Part shown: positions 26,049-34,578 of the stretch, one piece after another
Position numbering within the stretch: the first letter of the stretch is position 1
Layout of the letters: each line of letters opens with the position of its first letter
From: Bacteroidales bacterium
Lineage (GTDB): Bacteria; Bacteroidota; Bacteroidia; Bacteroidales; UBA932
Assembly: GCA_024398105.1 (NCBI GenBank)
Contig: JAKSJP010000026.1
Span: 1 to 36,767, forward strand
Length of the DNA stretch: 36,767 nucleotides
Direction of reading: 5' to 3'
The notes under the pieces: generated by a model
Seen by the model: only the letters and a program-made list of their open reading frames with translations
Told to the model about the DNA's origin: nothing
Database searches by the model: none
Program-made: the position numbers and the translations under genes

Positions 26049-26894
26049 TTGAAAAGGGCTCTCGCCATATCGCTGACGGCGCTAGTGCTGGTCTCATGCA
26101 ACTTTGTTACTTCATTGGTGCATGAGGGCGAGCTCGTAGCCAAGGCGGGATCCCATGAACTTTATTCTACAGAGCTCGAATCTTATATCCCTAAGGGCTT
26201 GTCCCCGGAAGACAGCACCTCGTTCGCCCAGCAGTATATCAATACCTGGGCCATGGAGCGTCTATATGAGGACATGGCCAACAGGGAACTCAGTAAGTCT
26301 GACCTTGATGTGACAAAGGAACTGGATGACTACAGACGCTCTCTCCTCAAATACAGGTATGAGCAGTCCTACGTCAACCAGAGGCTTGACACCTCCATCT
26401 CTGAAAACCAGATCAGCGACTACTTCAAGTCACATCAGGACCAGCTCAGACTTACCCTTCCTATCCTCAAGGCACGATACGTGACGGTCCTGAAGGATTC
26501 TCCTAATCTTACAAAGATCAGGAAGGAGCTTTCAGTGGATGATTCACAGATGATGGCTGCCGACAGCGTCCTTTTCATGTCGACCCTCAGGAATACTGAC
26601 TTCGGAGGCAGCTGGGTCGAGGCTCCTGTCCTTGCCCGCGAATTCGGAACCGACTATGTGACAGCGCTTTCCTCAATGAAAGGCGGATACATCGAGACCA
26701 CCGATGAGGCCGGTAACCACAACATCGCATATGTCTATGAGCTGATCAAGGCCGGCGAGGTGGGCCCCGAGGAATTCTATAGGGAGAGAATTAAAGATAT
26801 TATCCTTGGCTCAAGAAAGCAGACCCTGCTGAACAATTTGGAACGGGACTTGCTTGAAGAAGCGCGTGAACAAGGAAATTATGTGATTTATTAA
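26049..26894 (+). CDS. SurA-like periplasmic lipoprotein, TTG start
   Basis: 281 residues. The first codon is TTG, immediately after the guaB stop codon in the same frame; the next in-frame ATG is about 65 codons on, after the signal, so TTG is the only start that keeps the lipoprotein signal. The lipobox is LVSC with Cys17. The rest is charged and helical, with a SurA-like N-terminal layout (VAKAGSHELYSTELESYI) and a C-terminal helix (YRERIKDIILGSRKQTLLNNLERDLLEEA). No clear complete parvulin core was seen. Overlap by one base with the SurA-like gene suggests they work together in outer-membrane protein folding. Confidence 0.8.
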   Translation: MKRALAISLTALVLVSCNFVTSLVHEGELVAKAGSHELYSTELESYIPKGLSPEDSTSFAQQYINTWAMERLYEDMANRELSKSDLDVTKELDDYRRSLLKYRYEQSYVNQRLDTSISENQISDYFKSHQDQLRLTLPILKARYVTVLKDSPNLTKIRKELSVDDSQMMAADSVLFMSTLRNTDFGGSWVEAPVLAREFGTDYVTALSSMKGGYIETTDEAGNHNIAYVYELIKAGEVGPEEFYRERIKDIILGSRKQTLLNNLERDLLEEAREQGNYVIY

Positions 26895-28267
26895 TGATGA
26901 AGAAATTTCTGACAATAGCAGCCATGTTCCTCATGGCTCTTACAGCAAGCGCACAGAGATATCCGGACGGACTTATCGACAAGACTGTAGCGGTCATCGG
27001 TAACGAGATGATCACGATCAGTACTCTCGAGCAGGAGATCCAGTACATGAGATCCCAAGGCATAGCGTCTGATGCAAACATGAGATGCAATATCCTCGAG
27101 AGCGTCCTTGAGTCGAAGCTTTTCCTCATGCAGGCAAGGATCGACTCCTTGACTGTCAACAACGATATGGTGTCGCAGAGCGTCACCCAGCGTGTCGACC
27201 AGGCCAAGACGACTCTCGGAGGCGATGAGGAAGTGGAGAAGTACTTCGGAAAGAGCCTCTACAAGCTCCGTCAGGAGTGGACAAAGCAGCTCGAGGAGAA
27301 CAACCTTACCCAGCAGATGCAGCAGGAGATCGCAGGAAGGGTTCCTGAGACCACCCCTTACGATGTGAAGGTATTCCTCGCCCAGACCGATCCGGAGGAC
27401 CTCCCTATGGTCCCTGTCCGCTATCAGCTCAGTCAGATCGGAATCTATCCTGACCGTGAGGCCGCAAACCTCGCAGTGAAGGAGAAGCTCCTCGCAATCC
27501 GCGAGAGAATCATCAACGGCGAGAGATTCGCTACCCTCGCACGTATCTATTCTGAGGATCCGGGCAGCGCAAGAAAGGGCGGTGAGCTCGGTATGGCATC
27601 CAAGTCAATCTTCTGGCCGGTGTTCTCAGACGCAGCCATGTCGCTCAAACCAGGTGTCATCTCACAGATCGTAGAGACCCCTGACGGTTTCCACCTTATC
27701 GAAGTCCTTGAGAAGAAGGGTGACATGTTCAACGCAAGGCACATCCTCATGAAGCCTGAGTACACGGTCGACGACCGCGAGAAGGCTTTCCATACGCTTG
27801 ACAGCCTCCGTCACCAGATCATGGTGGATTCTCTTTCCTTCACTCAGGCGGCGCGTTTCTTCTCAGAGGATCCTGCGACAAGGACCAATGGCGGTCAGAT
27901 GGCTGATCCTAACACAGGATCGTCATATTTCGAGATCGACCAGCTGAAGCCTCAGGACTACAACGCTATCAAGGATCTCCAGGAAGGTGAGATATCTGAA
28001 TCATTCGAGTCTCTCGACAATGAAGGCAGAAGTGGAAACACCATATACAAGATAGTGAAGGTGGACAAGATCATCCCATCGCATCCTGCTTCCTTCGAGC
28101 ACGACTACAGCCTGCTTGCCGATGAGGCCCGGGCAAAGGCTGCCATGGATGAGATTGACAAGTTCCTGGAGGAGAAGATCGCATCCACCCATATCACCAT
28201 CGATCCTCTCTACAAGGACTGCGACTTCGCACGTGAGTCCTGGAAGACTAAGGTTATAAAGGAGTAA
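26894..28267 (+). CDS. surA: SurA-like peptidyl-prolyl isomerase (two parvulin domains)
   Basis: 457 residues with a signal peptide (MMKKFLTIAAMFLMALTASAQ). An N-terminal chaperone region (about 28-170) is followed by two parvulin-type domains: the first around FATLARIYSEDPGSARKGGELGMASK, the second from ARHILMKPEY through FSEDPATRTNGGQMADP. A C-terminal helix returns to the chaperone module. It escorts unfolded outer-membrane proteins across the periplasm. ATG 26894 overlaps the previous stop (TAATG); ATG 26897 is an equal alternative. It overlaps the next gene by one base too. Confidence 0.9.
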   Translation: MMKKFLTIAAMFLMALTASAQRYPDGLIDKTVAVIGNEMITISTLEQEIQYMRSQGIASDANMRCNILESVLESKLFLMQARIDSLTVNNDMVSQSVTQRVDQAKTTLGGDEEVEKYFGKSLYKLRQEWTKQLEENNLTQQMQQEIAGRVPETTPYDVKVFLAQTDPEDLPMVPVRYQLSQIGIYPDREAANLAVKEKLLAIRERIINGERFATLARIYSEDPGSARKGGELGMASKSIFWPVFSDAAMSLKPGVISQIVETPDGFHLIEVLEKKGDMFNARHILMKPEYTVDDREKAFHTLDSLRHQIMVDSLSFTQAARFFSEDPATRTNGGQMADPNTGSSYFEIDQLKPQDYNAIKDLQEGEISESFESLDNEGRSGNTIYKIVKVDKIIPSHPASFEHDYSLLADEARAKAAMDEIDKFLEEKIASTHITIDPLYKDCDFARESWKTKVIKE

Positions 28268-30954
28268 TGTCATTCTGGAGGAATCTGATATTATCGGCAG
28301 TTCTTATCGTCCTGTCGGTTCCGTCCTTCGCACAGAAGAAAACTGAGCAGGTTGACTCTTTGGTCAATCTGCTCAGTGCTCAGTCTATGGAGCTCATAGA
28401 GAAGCACGGAGTCAACTACAGGAAGGTCACAGGACCTGCCCGCTTCCTCCACAACAATACATATCTCATCTGTGACACCGCTCTGTGGAATGTCAACAGA
28501 GAGGAGATCGAGGCCTGGGGCCATGTGAAGATCCTTCAGAACGAGACCGTCCTCACCAGCGACAAGCTGACTTACATCATCGAGGAGGACCTGGCAAAGT
28601 TCAGGGGAACGGTCGTTCAGCTGGAAGACAAGGACCACAATACCCTCAGGACGAAGCATCTTGACTACAATACCAAGGACAGTGTTGCCGTGTTCCGTAA
28701 CGGAGCATCCATGAGGGACAAGGACGGACAGATCATCGAGAGTCTCAACGGTACCTATGATTCCAAGATAAAGCTCTTTACATTCACTGACAATGTGAAC
28801 ATGTTCACTGACAGCATCTTTGTGAAGACTTCCAGGATCGAGTACGACACAAACCGCGATTTCGCGGTTTTCGGCAGGAGTACCGACGCGTGGAAGGACG
28901 ATGACATGCTGTCTGCTGAGGCAGGATGGTACGACAGGAGGAAGGAGACTTTCTTCTTCCGTGACAAAGTCCATATCATGACGCAGGATCAGGAGGCGTG
29001 GTCGGATTCTCTCTTCTTCAAGAGGAATACCATGGACGTGGAGATGCTTGGCAATGTCCAGCTTACTGATACGACAAGGAATGCTTCTGCCGTGGCAGGA
29101 AGGCTTGAGTATATTGATTCTCTCGGTCAGGTGACATTGACCAGGAATCCTGCTATAGTCGGCGTGACGGATTCGACGGGCACTGCCAGGGATACTGTGT
29201 ATCTTGGCGGCAATGTCCTCAGGATGCGTTCGATAATGAAGTTTGAGATTGATTCTCTTGAATATACCTATGCGGCCAAGCGTCTTGAGGATATTAATTC
29301 GGACCCTGTCGGCGCGTATAGGAAGTCTGCCTACGAGGAGGCGCGCAAGGCTGCAGAGGATGCCAAGAAGAACGATGCCGCCTATAAGGCCGAGCAGGAG
29401 GCGAAGGCCAAGCGCGATGCCCGTGCCCAGGAAGAGGCTCAGCGTACCCAGACCGAGCCTCAGTCGGAACCGCCTTCTGAAGAGCTCAGTCCAGACCCTT
29501 CCGAGGGCGAAGCCCCGATAGAAGAGCCTCCGGTAGAAGGCGAAGCTCCGGTAGAAGAGTCCCCGGTCGAAGGCGAATCTCCTGTCGAGGCAGATGAACC
29601 GATCCCGGATCCGGAGCCGGAACCGGCACCAGACCCTGAACCAGCACCAGAGCCGGATCCGGAACCAGAGCCGGAACCGGAACCTGAGCCTATGGTTCCA
29701 GAGGCGCCTAAGGATTCGACCAAGGTCGCTTTCCTTGAGGCGATAGGAAAGGTGCGTCTCTACAGGGACGATTTCCAGATGCGTTGCGATTCGCTCAAGT
29801 TCAATGAGCTTGACTCTCTCGTGCGTCTGCACAAGGAACCTATCGTCTGGAACGAGGGTAACCGCCAGTACGCTTCCGACAGTATATATGTGTCATTCGG
29901 TCAGAATAATCTCGACAAGGCCTATCTGATGTCAAATGCGTTTGTGACTGTCGAGGAGGCTCCTGACTGCTATGACCAGATACGAAGCACGGAGATGCTT
30001 GCTTTCTTTGACGAGGAGGGCCTGCTGAGGCGTTTCGATGCGCTAGGCGGGGCCGATGCAATATTCTATCTGCAGGAGGACAGTACTTTCGCGACTGTCA
30101 ACAGAAGCCAGTCGAAATTGCTCAGTGCGACCTTCCGCGAAGGAGAGCTTGAAGGCGTGGACTATTACCAGGATCCGAAGAACAATGCTTTCCCTCTGGC
30201 CCAGATGGCCAAGGACGACAGGGTGCTCAAGGGCTTCAACTGGCAGCCTGATATACGTCCGGCAGGACCTGAGGACATTACGGACTATGTCCCTAGGGCT
30301 ACGCAGAGGAAGATGTATGCGTCACGTCCACGTGCGAAGTTCCATCAGACAGACATCTATTACCCTGGCTATATGTCAGGCGTCTACAAGAAGATTGAGG
30401 AGAATGAGCGTAAGGCTCAGGAAAGGCGTGATGCCCAGGAGCGAGCGAAGAGTGATGCCGAGGTCGCTGAGGCTGAAAGCCCTTCTGGAGACGTCCCTGC
30501 AGATGAGGACGCAACTGCTCCAGGGGAGAACGGTGATGACGTCAGCATTGACGTGGATGTTCCGGATACGGACGGTTCCGATGGTGAGGCCCTGGATCAG
30601 GGTGGCGGCGACGGCGCAGGTACCATGGTCTCGGATTCGACTGCCGTTTCGGTTCCTGAACTCTCCGCGAAGGAGCTTCTGAAGAAGCAGAGAGAGGACG
30701 AGAGACTTGCGAAGCAGGCTGAAAGGGAGGCTAAGTGGGCCCGTCTGGACAGTCTGGATGCGGCCAAGGCCGCTGCGAAGGCGGAGAAGCTGGCCGAGAA
30801 GGAACGCCAGAAGAAACTGAAAGTGCTTAAGGCACGCAGCCGTCAGGAAGAAAAAGACGCTGCCCGCCTTGAGAAATATCGTCTCAGATACGAGCAGCGT
30901 AAGGAAAAGAAATCCAAGGAGGAAAAGCCTGTACTTCCGCTTAAGCAAGATTGA
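28267..30954 (+). CDS. OstA-like (LptA/LptD N-domain) envelope protein with Pro/Glu-rich insert
   Basis: 895 residues with a signal peptide (MSFWRNLILSAVLIVLSVPSFAQ). Residues about 45-340 show repeating beta-jelly-roll segments of the OstA/LptA type (NREEIEAWGHVKILQNETVLTSDKL). A low-complexity block rich in Pro and Glu (about 399-481) interrupts the protein. A second OstA-like part follows (LEAIGKVRLYRDDFQMRCDSLKFNELDS), then an acidic region and a basic Lys/Arg/Glu-rich coiled-coil tail. It probably acts in lipopolysaccharide transport to the outer membrane with the chaperones encoded upstream. No LptD barrel was seen. Its end overlaps tdh tail-to-tail by 14 bases. Confidence 0.8.
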   Translation: MSFWRNLILSAVLIVLSVPSFAQKKTEQVDSLVNLLSAQSMELIEKHGVNYRKVTGPARFLHNNTYLICDTALWNVNREEIEAWGHVKILQNETVLTSDKLTYIIEEDLAKFRGTVVQLEDKDHNTLRTKHLDYNTKDSVAVFRNGASMRDKDGQIIESLNGTYDSKIKLFTFTDNVNMFTDSIFVKTSRIEYDTNRDFAVFGRSTDAWKDDDMLSAEAGWYDRRKETFFFRDKVHIMTQDQEAWSDSLFFKRNTMDVEMLGNVQLTDTTRNASAVAGRLEYIDSLGQVTLTRNPAIVGVTDSTGTARDTVYLGGNVLRMRSIMKFEIDSLEYTYAAKRLEDINSDPVGAYRKSAYEEARKAAEDAKKNDAAYKAEQEAKAKRDARAQEEAQRTQTEPQSEPPSEELSPDPSEGEAPIEEPPVEGEAPVEESPVEGESPVEADEPIPDPEPEPAPDPEPAPEPDPEPEPEPEPEPMVPEAPKDSTKVAFLEAIGKVRLYRDDFQMRCDSLKFNELDSLVRLHKEPIVWNEGNRQYASDSIYVSFGQNNLDKAYLMSNAFVTVEEAPDCYDQIRSTEMLAFFDEEGLLRRFDALGGADAIFYLQEDSTFATVNRSQSKLLSATFREGELEGVDYYQDPKNNAFPLAQMAKDDRVLKGFNWQPDIRPAGPEDITDYVPRATQRKMYASRPRAKFHQTDIYYPGYMSGVYKKIEENERKAQERRDAQERAKSDAEVAEAESPSGDVPADEDATAPGENGDDVSIDVDVPDTDGSDGEALDQGGGDGAGTMVSDSTAVSVPELSAKELLKKQREDERLAKQAEREAKWARLDSLDAAKAAAKAEKLAEKERQKKLKVLKARSRQEEKDAARLEKYRLRYEQRKEKKSKEEKPVLPLKQD
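30619..30628 (+). repeat. GGTACCATGG motif, copy 7
   Basis: Exact copy inside the low-complexity tail of the OstA-like gene, read as Gly-Thr-Met. The surrounding protein sequence is disordered, so there is no obvious protein-level reason for it. Confidence 0.8.
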
Positions 30955-31900
30955 GTTTCTTCCTCAGATTCTCGAGCATGTCGACAGTCATTGCCTCGAG
31001 GTCATAGCTAGGCTTCCAGTCCCACTCTTCTCTTGCACAGCTGTCGTCCATCCTGTCTGGCCATGAGTCAGCGATCTTCTGACGTACAGGGTCGTTCACA
31101 TATTTCATCTTGAAACCAGGGACATGCTCGCAGATCTTCTTGTAGATGATCTCGGGGTCGAAACTCATCGACGCAATGTTGAATGAGTTCCTGTGGATGA
31201 GTCTTGAAGGGTCGGCGTCCATGATGTCGACTGCGGCTTTGAGGGCATCCGGCATGTACATCATGTCCATGAATGTGCCTGGGTTGAGAGGACAGGTGAA
31301 TTCTTCGCCCTTGACTGCTGAATAGTAGATGTCGACCGCGTAGTCTGTGGTGCCGCCGCCTGGGAGCGTCGTGTATGAGATTAAGCCAGGGAAGCGTACC
31401 GAACGTGTGTCGACTCCGTATTTGCTGAAATAGTAGTCGCTGAGGAGCTCGGTTGCCACCTTTGTCACTCCGTACATCGACTTAGGCCTCTGGATGGTGT
31501 CCTGGGGAGTGCCGACCCTCGGGGTGTTCGGACCGAATGATCCGATCGAGCTTGGGGTGAATACGGCGCAGCCCTGTTCCCTTGCGATTTCAAGTATGTT
31601 GATCAGTCCATCCATCTGTATTCTCCATGCGAGGAGTGGCTTGCTCTCGGCTACTGCAGACAGGAGGGCAGCGAGGTTGTAGACTGTATCGATGTTGTAT
31701 TTCTTTACGATTTCTGCGAGCTGTGCGCCGTTGAGGACATCTGCCACTTCGGCAGGACCTGACTCGAGAAGAGCTCCTTTTGGCTCAGCGCCAGGTATAT
31801 AGCCTGCGACGATGTTCCCTTCTGGAATCATGCCCCTGAGCTTCATTGTCAGCTCAGATCCGATCTGTCCGGTGGAACCAATTACGAGTACATTTTTCAT
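30941..31900 (-). CDS. tdh: L-threonine 3-dehydrogenase, SDR (GalE-like) type
   Basis: 319 residues from ATG 31900. The nucleotide-binding GSTGQIG (8-14) and the YGVTK catalytic pair are clear, as are TPSSIGSFGPNTPR and a TDH-like C-terminus (SWPDRMDDSCAREEWDW). It oxidises threonine to 2-amino-3-ketobutyrate with NAD. The frame extends 11 codons upstream to 31933, but the Rossmann start at MKNVLVIG is preferred. It is divergent from kbl, which uses its product. Nucleotide-sugar epimerase is the main alternative, made unlikely by the neighbour. Confidence 0.9.
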   Translation of the reverse strand: MKNVLVIGSTGQIGSELTMKLRGMIPEGNIVAGYIPGAEPKGALLESGPAEVADVLNGAQLAEIVKKYNIDTVYNLAALLSAVAESKPLLAWRIQMDGLINILEIAREQGCAVFTPSSIGSFGPNTPRVGTPQDTIQRPKSMYGVTKVATELLSDYYFSKYGVDTRSVRFPGLISYTTLPGGGTTDYAVDIYYSAVKGEEFTCPLNPGTFMDMMYMPDALKAAVDIMDADPSRLIHRNSFNIASMSFDPEIIYKKICEHVPGFKMKYVNDPVRQKIADSWPDRMDDSCAREEWDWKPSYDLEAMTVDMLENLRKKLNLA

Positions 31901-31930
31901 TTTGTTACCAATCAGTGGGTTTTTGCTTGG

Positions 31931-31938
31931 CAAATTTA
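31931..31938 (-). promoter_or_regulatory. -7 element (TAAATTTG) of tdh
   Basis: Minus-strand 31938-31931 reads TAAATTTG, 30 bases before the ATG at 31900. It also places the transcription start downstream of the ATG at 31933, supporting the shorter start. Confidence 0.5.
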
Positions 31939-31981
31939 TGTCAAAATCCTGAAATGGTAAAAGATTTATACGAATTATTTG

Positions 31982-31989
31982 TAAATTTG
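31982..31989 (+). promoter_or_regulatory. -7 element (TAAATTTG) of kbl
   Basis: TAAATTTG at 31982-31989, 34 bases before the kbl ATG. It is the same octamer as the tdh box on the other strand 43 bases away, so the divergent pair has mirror-image promoters. Confidence 0.55.
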
Positions 31990-32023
31990 TAAGTCATTCA
32001 ATTGATAACCAAAAGCTAAGTAT

Positions 32024-33214
32024 ATGTACGGCAAATTTCAGCAGCATCTTCAGAAGGAACTGACCGACATCAAGGAAGCCGGCCTTTACAAGAACGAGCG
32101 CAACATCGCTTCGGCACAGTCCGCAGAGATTACTCTCCAGGACGGCTCGGTTGCTCTCAACTTCTGCGCAAACAACTATCTCGGCCTTGCAGATTCACCT
32201 CGCCTGATCGAGGCTGCAAAGAAGGCCATGGAGTCACGCGGATACGGAATGTCTTCAGTCCGTTTCATCTGCGGCACACAGGATCTTCACAAGGAACTCG
32301 AGAAGGCTGTCTCTGACTTCTTCAAGACAGAAGACACCATTCTCTACGCATCATGCTTCGATGCCAATGGCGGTGTGTTCGAGCCTCTCCTCACAGCGGA
32401 GGACGCCATCATTTCAGACTCGCTCAACCATGCTTCCATCATCGACGGCGTACGTCTCTGCAAGGCTGTACGCTACAGATATGCCAATGCTGATATGGCT
32501 GACCTTGAGCGCTGCCTCCAGGAGGCTCAGGCACAGAGATTCCGTATCATCTGTACCGACGGTGTGTTCTCAATGGATGGAAACGTCGCTCCTATGGACA
32601 AGATCTGCGATCTCGCTGAGAAGTACGACGCACTCGTGATGGTTGACGAAAGCCATTCTGCAGGTGTGGTAGGAAAGACAGGCCGCGGTGTCGCTGAGCA
32701 GTACGGTTGCTACGGCAGGATCGATATCTTCACCGGTACCCTCGGCAAGGCATTCGGTGGTGCAGTCGGTGGATTCACAACCGGCCGCAAGGAGATCATC
32801 GACATGCTCCGTCAGCGTTCACGTCCATATCTCTTCTCGAATTCCATCCCACCTATGATCGCGGCAGCCGCTATCGAGATGTTCAAGATGCTCGGCGAGA
32901 GCAACGAGCTCCACGACCGTCAGCAGGAGAATGTGACTTACTTCCGTGAGAAGATGCTTGCTGCAGGCTTCGACATCAAGCCTACACAGTCAGCCATCTG
33001 CGCTGTAATGCTCTATGATGCTCCGCTCTCACAGAAATTCGCGGCGAAGATGGCAGAGGAAGGCATCTTCGTGACAGGTTTCTACTATCCGGTCGTTCCT
33101 AAGGGCCAGGCCCGCATCCGCGTCCAGCTTTCTGCTGCCCACAAGAAGGAGCACCTTGACAAGGCGATCGCTGCCTTCATCAAGGTCGGCAAGGAACTCG
33201 GTGTGATCAAGTAG
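32024..33214 (+). CDS. kbl: Glycine C-acetyltransferase (2-amino-3-ketobutyrate CoA ligase)
   Basis: 396 residues, an alpha-oxoamine synthase of normal size. PLP sites visible are DESHSAGVVGKTGRG and TGTLGKAFGG with Schiff-base Lys242. FCANNYLGL and the RPYLFSN segment are typical of Kbl. It cleaves 2-amino-3-ketobutyrate with CoA into glycine and acetyl-CoA, completing the Tdh pathway. Its partner tdh lies divergently 123 bases away. Codon use suggests good expression. Confidence 0.94.
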   Translation: MYGKFQQHLQKELTDIKEAGLYKNERNIASAQSAEITLQDGSVALNFCANNYLGLADSPRLIEAAKKAMESRGYGMSSVRFICGTQDLHKELEKAVSDFFKTEDTILYASCFDANGGVFEPLLTAEDAIISDSLNHASIIDGVRLCKAVRYRYANADMADLERCLQEAQAQRFRIICTDGVFSMDGNVAPMDKICDLAEKYDALVMVDESHSAGVVGKTGRGVAEQYGCYGRIDIFTGTLGKAFGGAVGGFTTGRKEIIDMLRQRSRPYLFSNSIPPMIAAAAIEMFKMLGESNELHDRQQENVTYFREKMLAAGFDIKPTQSAICAVMLYDAPLSQKFAAKMAEEGIFVTGFYYPVVPKGQARIRVQLSAAHKKEHLDKAIAAFIKVGKELGVIK

Positions 33215-33240
33215 TATCATCCGCCGGAAGGTGGAATATG

Positions 33241-33316
33241 AAACAGACAGACCTCTGAGACAAGGGCGACATTTTCCAAAGTTACTTGGAGCCCTGTTTC
33301 AGAGGTCTGTCTGTTT
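33241..33316. terminator. Bidirectional terminator hairpin with 18-bp perfect arms
   Basis: Arms AAACAGACAGACCTCTGA (33241-33258) and its exact complement (33299-33316) close a loop that itself folds (AGGGC 33263-33267 with GCCCT 33291-33295, and an inner CCAA/TTGG). It lies between convergent kbl and pepT and ends TTTTGATT on the + strand. It is longer than most intrinsic terminators. Confidence 0.75.
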
Positions 33317-33326
33317 TGATTCTTGC

Positions 33327-34547
33327 TTATTCAGCGAAGTTGCGGATGATGTTGAGGATCACCTCGGACGCCTTCTCCATGGACTCGAGAGGAACGAATT
33401 CCATCTTGCCGTGGAAGTTCAGTCCGCCTGCGAAGATGTTAGGGCAAGGAAGACCCTTGAAGCTGAGGTTCGCACCGTCGGTACCGCCGCGGATAGGCTG
33501 GATCTTAGGCTTGAGGCCTGCCATCTCCATGGCCTTCACGGCCTTCTCGATGATATGGTAGTGCGGCTCGACCATCTCGCGCATGTTGTAGTACTGGTCC
33601 TTGATGACAGCTGTCGCTGTGCCATCTCCCCACTTGCTGTTGATGAAGTCCACGCACTGCTGCATGGTGACCTTCTTTGCCTCGAACTTCGCGCGGTCGT
33701 GGTCACGGATGATGTAGGCGATGTCTGCCTCCTCTACACTGCCCTCGAGGGCGATCAGGTGGAAGAATCCTTCGTAGTCCTGGGTGTACTCAGGACGCTG
33801 GTTGACAGGGAGCAGGGCGTTGAGCTCGCATGCTACCTGTAGTGCGTTCTTCATCTTTCCCTTCGCATAGCCAGGGTGTACGTTGCGGCCCTGGATATGG
33901 ATCTTTGCTGAGCCTGCGTTGAAGTTCTCGAACTCGAGCTCGCCGACTGCGCCGCCGTCCATCGTGTAGGCGAAATCGGCGCCGAACCTGGCTACGTCGA
34001 ACTTCACTACACCACGGCCGATCTCCTCGTCTGGAGTGAAGCCGATCTTGATTTCGCCATGCTTGAATTCAGGATGGCTTACAATATACTGCACAGCATC
34101 CATGATCTCGGCGATGCCGGCCTTGTCGTCCGCGCCGAGGAGGGTGGTTCCGTCTGTGGTGATGAGGGTCTGGCCCTTGTAGTCGAGCATCTCAGGGAAC
34201 TCTGATGGCTTGAGGAAGAGGCCAGGGTTGCCCTTGAGGGCGATCTCGCCGCCATCGTAGTTCTCGATGATCTGAGGCTTCACGTCCTTGCCTGATGCAT
34301 CTGGAGATGTGTCGGCGTGGGCGATGAAACCGATTGCGGGAACCTTCGCATCGATGTTTGAAGGAATTGTTCCCATTACATAGCCATATTCGTCGATGGT
34401 CGATGCTACGCCCATCGCGTTGAGTTCGTCGTTGAGAAGGTTCAGGAGGTCAAGCTCCTTGGCGGCGCTTGGCTGTGTCTCGCTGTTCTCGTCCGACATT
34501 GTGTCGATTGACACGTATCTGAGGAATCTGTCAAGAATCTTTTCCAT
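33327..34547 (-). CDS. pepT: Peptidase T (tripeptide aminopeptidase)
   Basis: 406 residues, the usual PepT length. The M20B dinuclear zinc site is seen in FIAHADTSPDASG, LLGADDKAGIAEIM and FTPDEEIGRG, with HPGYAKGKM and IRGGTDGANLSFKGLPCPN in the dimerisation and C-terminal parts. It releases N-terminal residues from tripeptides in the cytoplasm. It follows the OPT transporter gene by 31 bases on the same strand, so imported peptides are probably its substrates. Confidence 0.95.
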   Translation of the reverse strand: MEKILDRFLRYVSIDTMSDENSETQPSAAKELDLLNLLNDELNAMGVASTIDEYGYVMGTIPSNIDAKVPAIGFIAHADTSPDASGKDVKPQIIENYDGGEIALKGNPGLFLKPSEFPEMLDYKGQTLITTDGTTLLGADDKAGIAEIMDAVQYIVSHPEFKHGEIKIGFTPDEEIGRGVVKFDVARFGADFAYTMDGGAVGELEFENFNAGSAKIHIQGRNVHPGYAKGKMKNALQVACELNALLPVNQRPEYTQDYEGFFHLIALEGSVEEADIAYIIRDHDRAKFEAKKVTMQQCVDFINSKWGDGTATAVIKDQYYNMREMVEPHYHIIEKAVKAMEMAGLKPKIQPIRGGTDGANLSFKGLPCPNIFAGGLNFHGKMEFVPLESMEKASEVILNIIRNFAE

Positions 34548-34578
34548 ATTGATTGTTGTGTTGTTTCTGTGTCTGTGC

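Noticed and set aside
28291-29832. 513-codon open frame antisense to the OstA-like gene
   Set aside because: It lies opposite a clear envelope gene and has no recognisable domain; its Arg- and Leu-rich composition is what the reverse of a Pro/Glu-rich gene gives.
30941-31900. Nucleotide-sugar epimerase
   Set aside because: The fold is the same, but the TDH-like segments and the divergent kbl gene favour threonine dehydrogenase.
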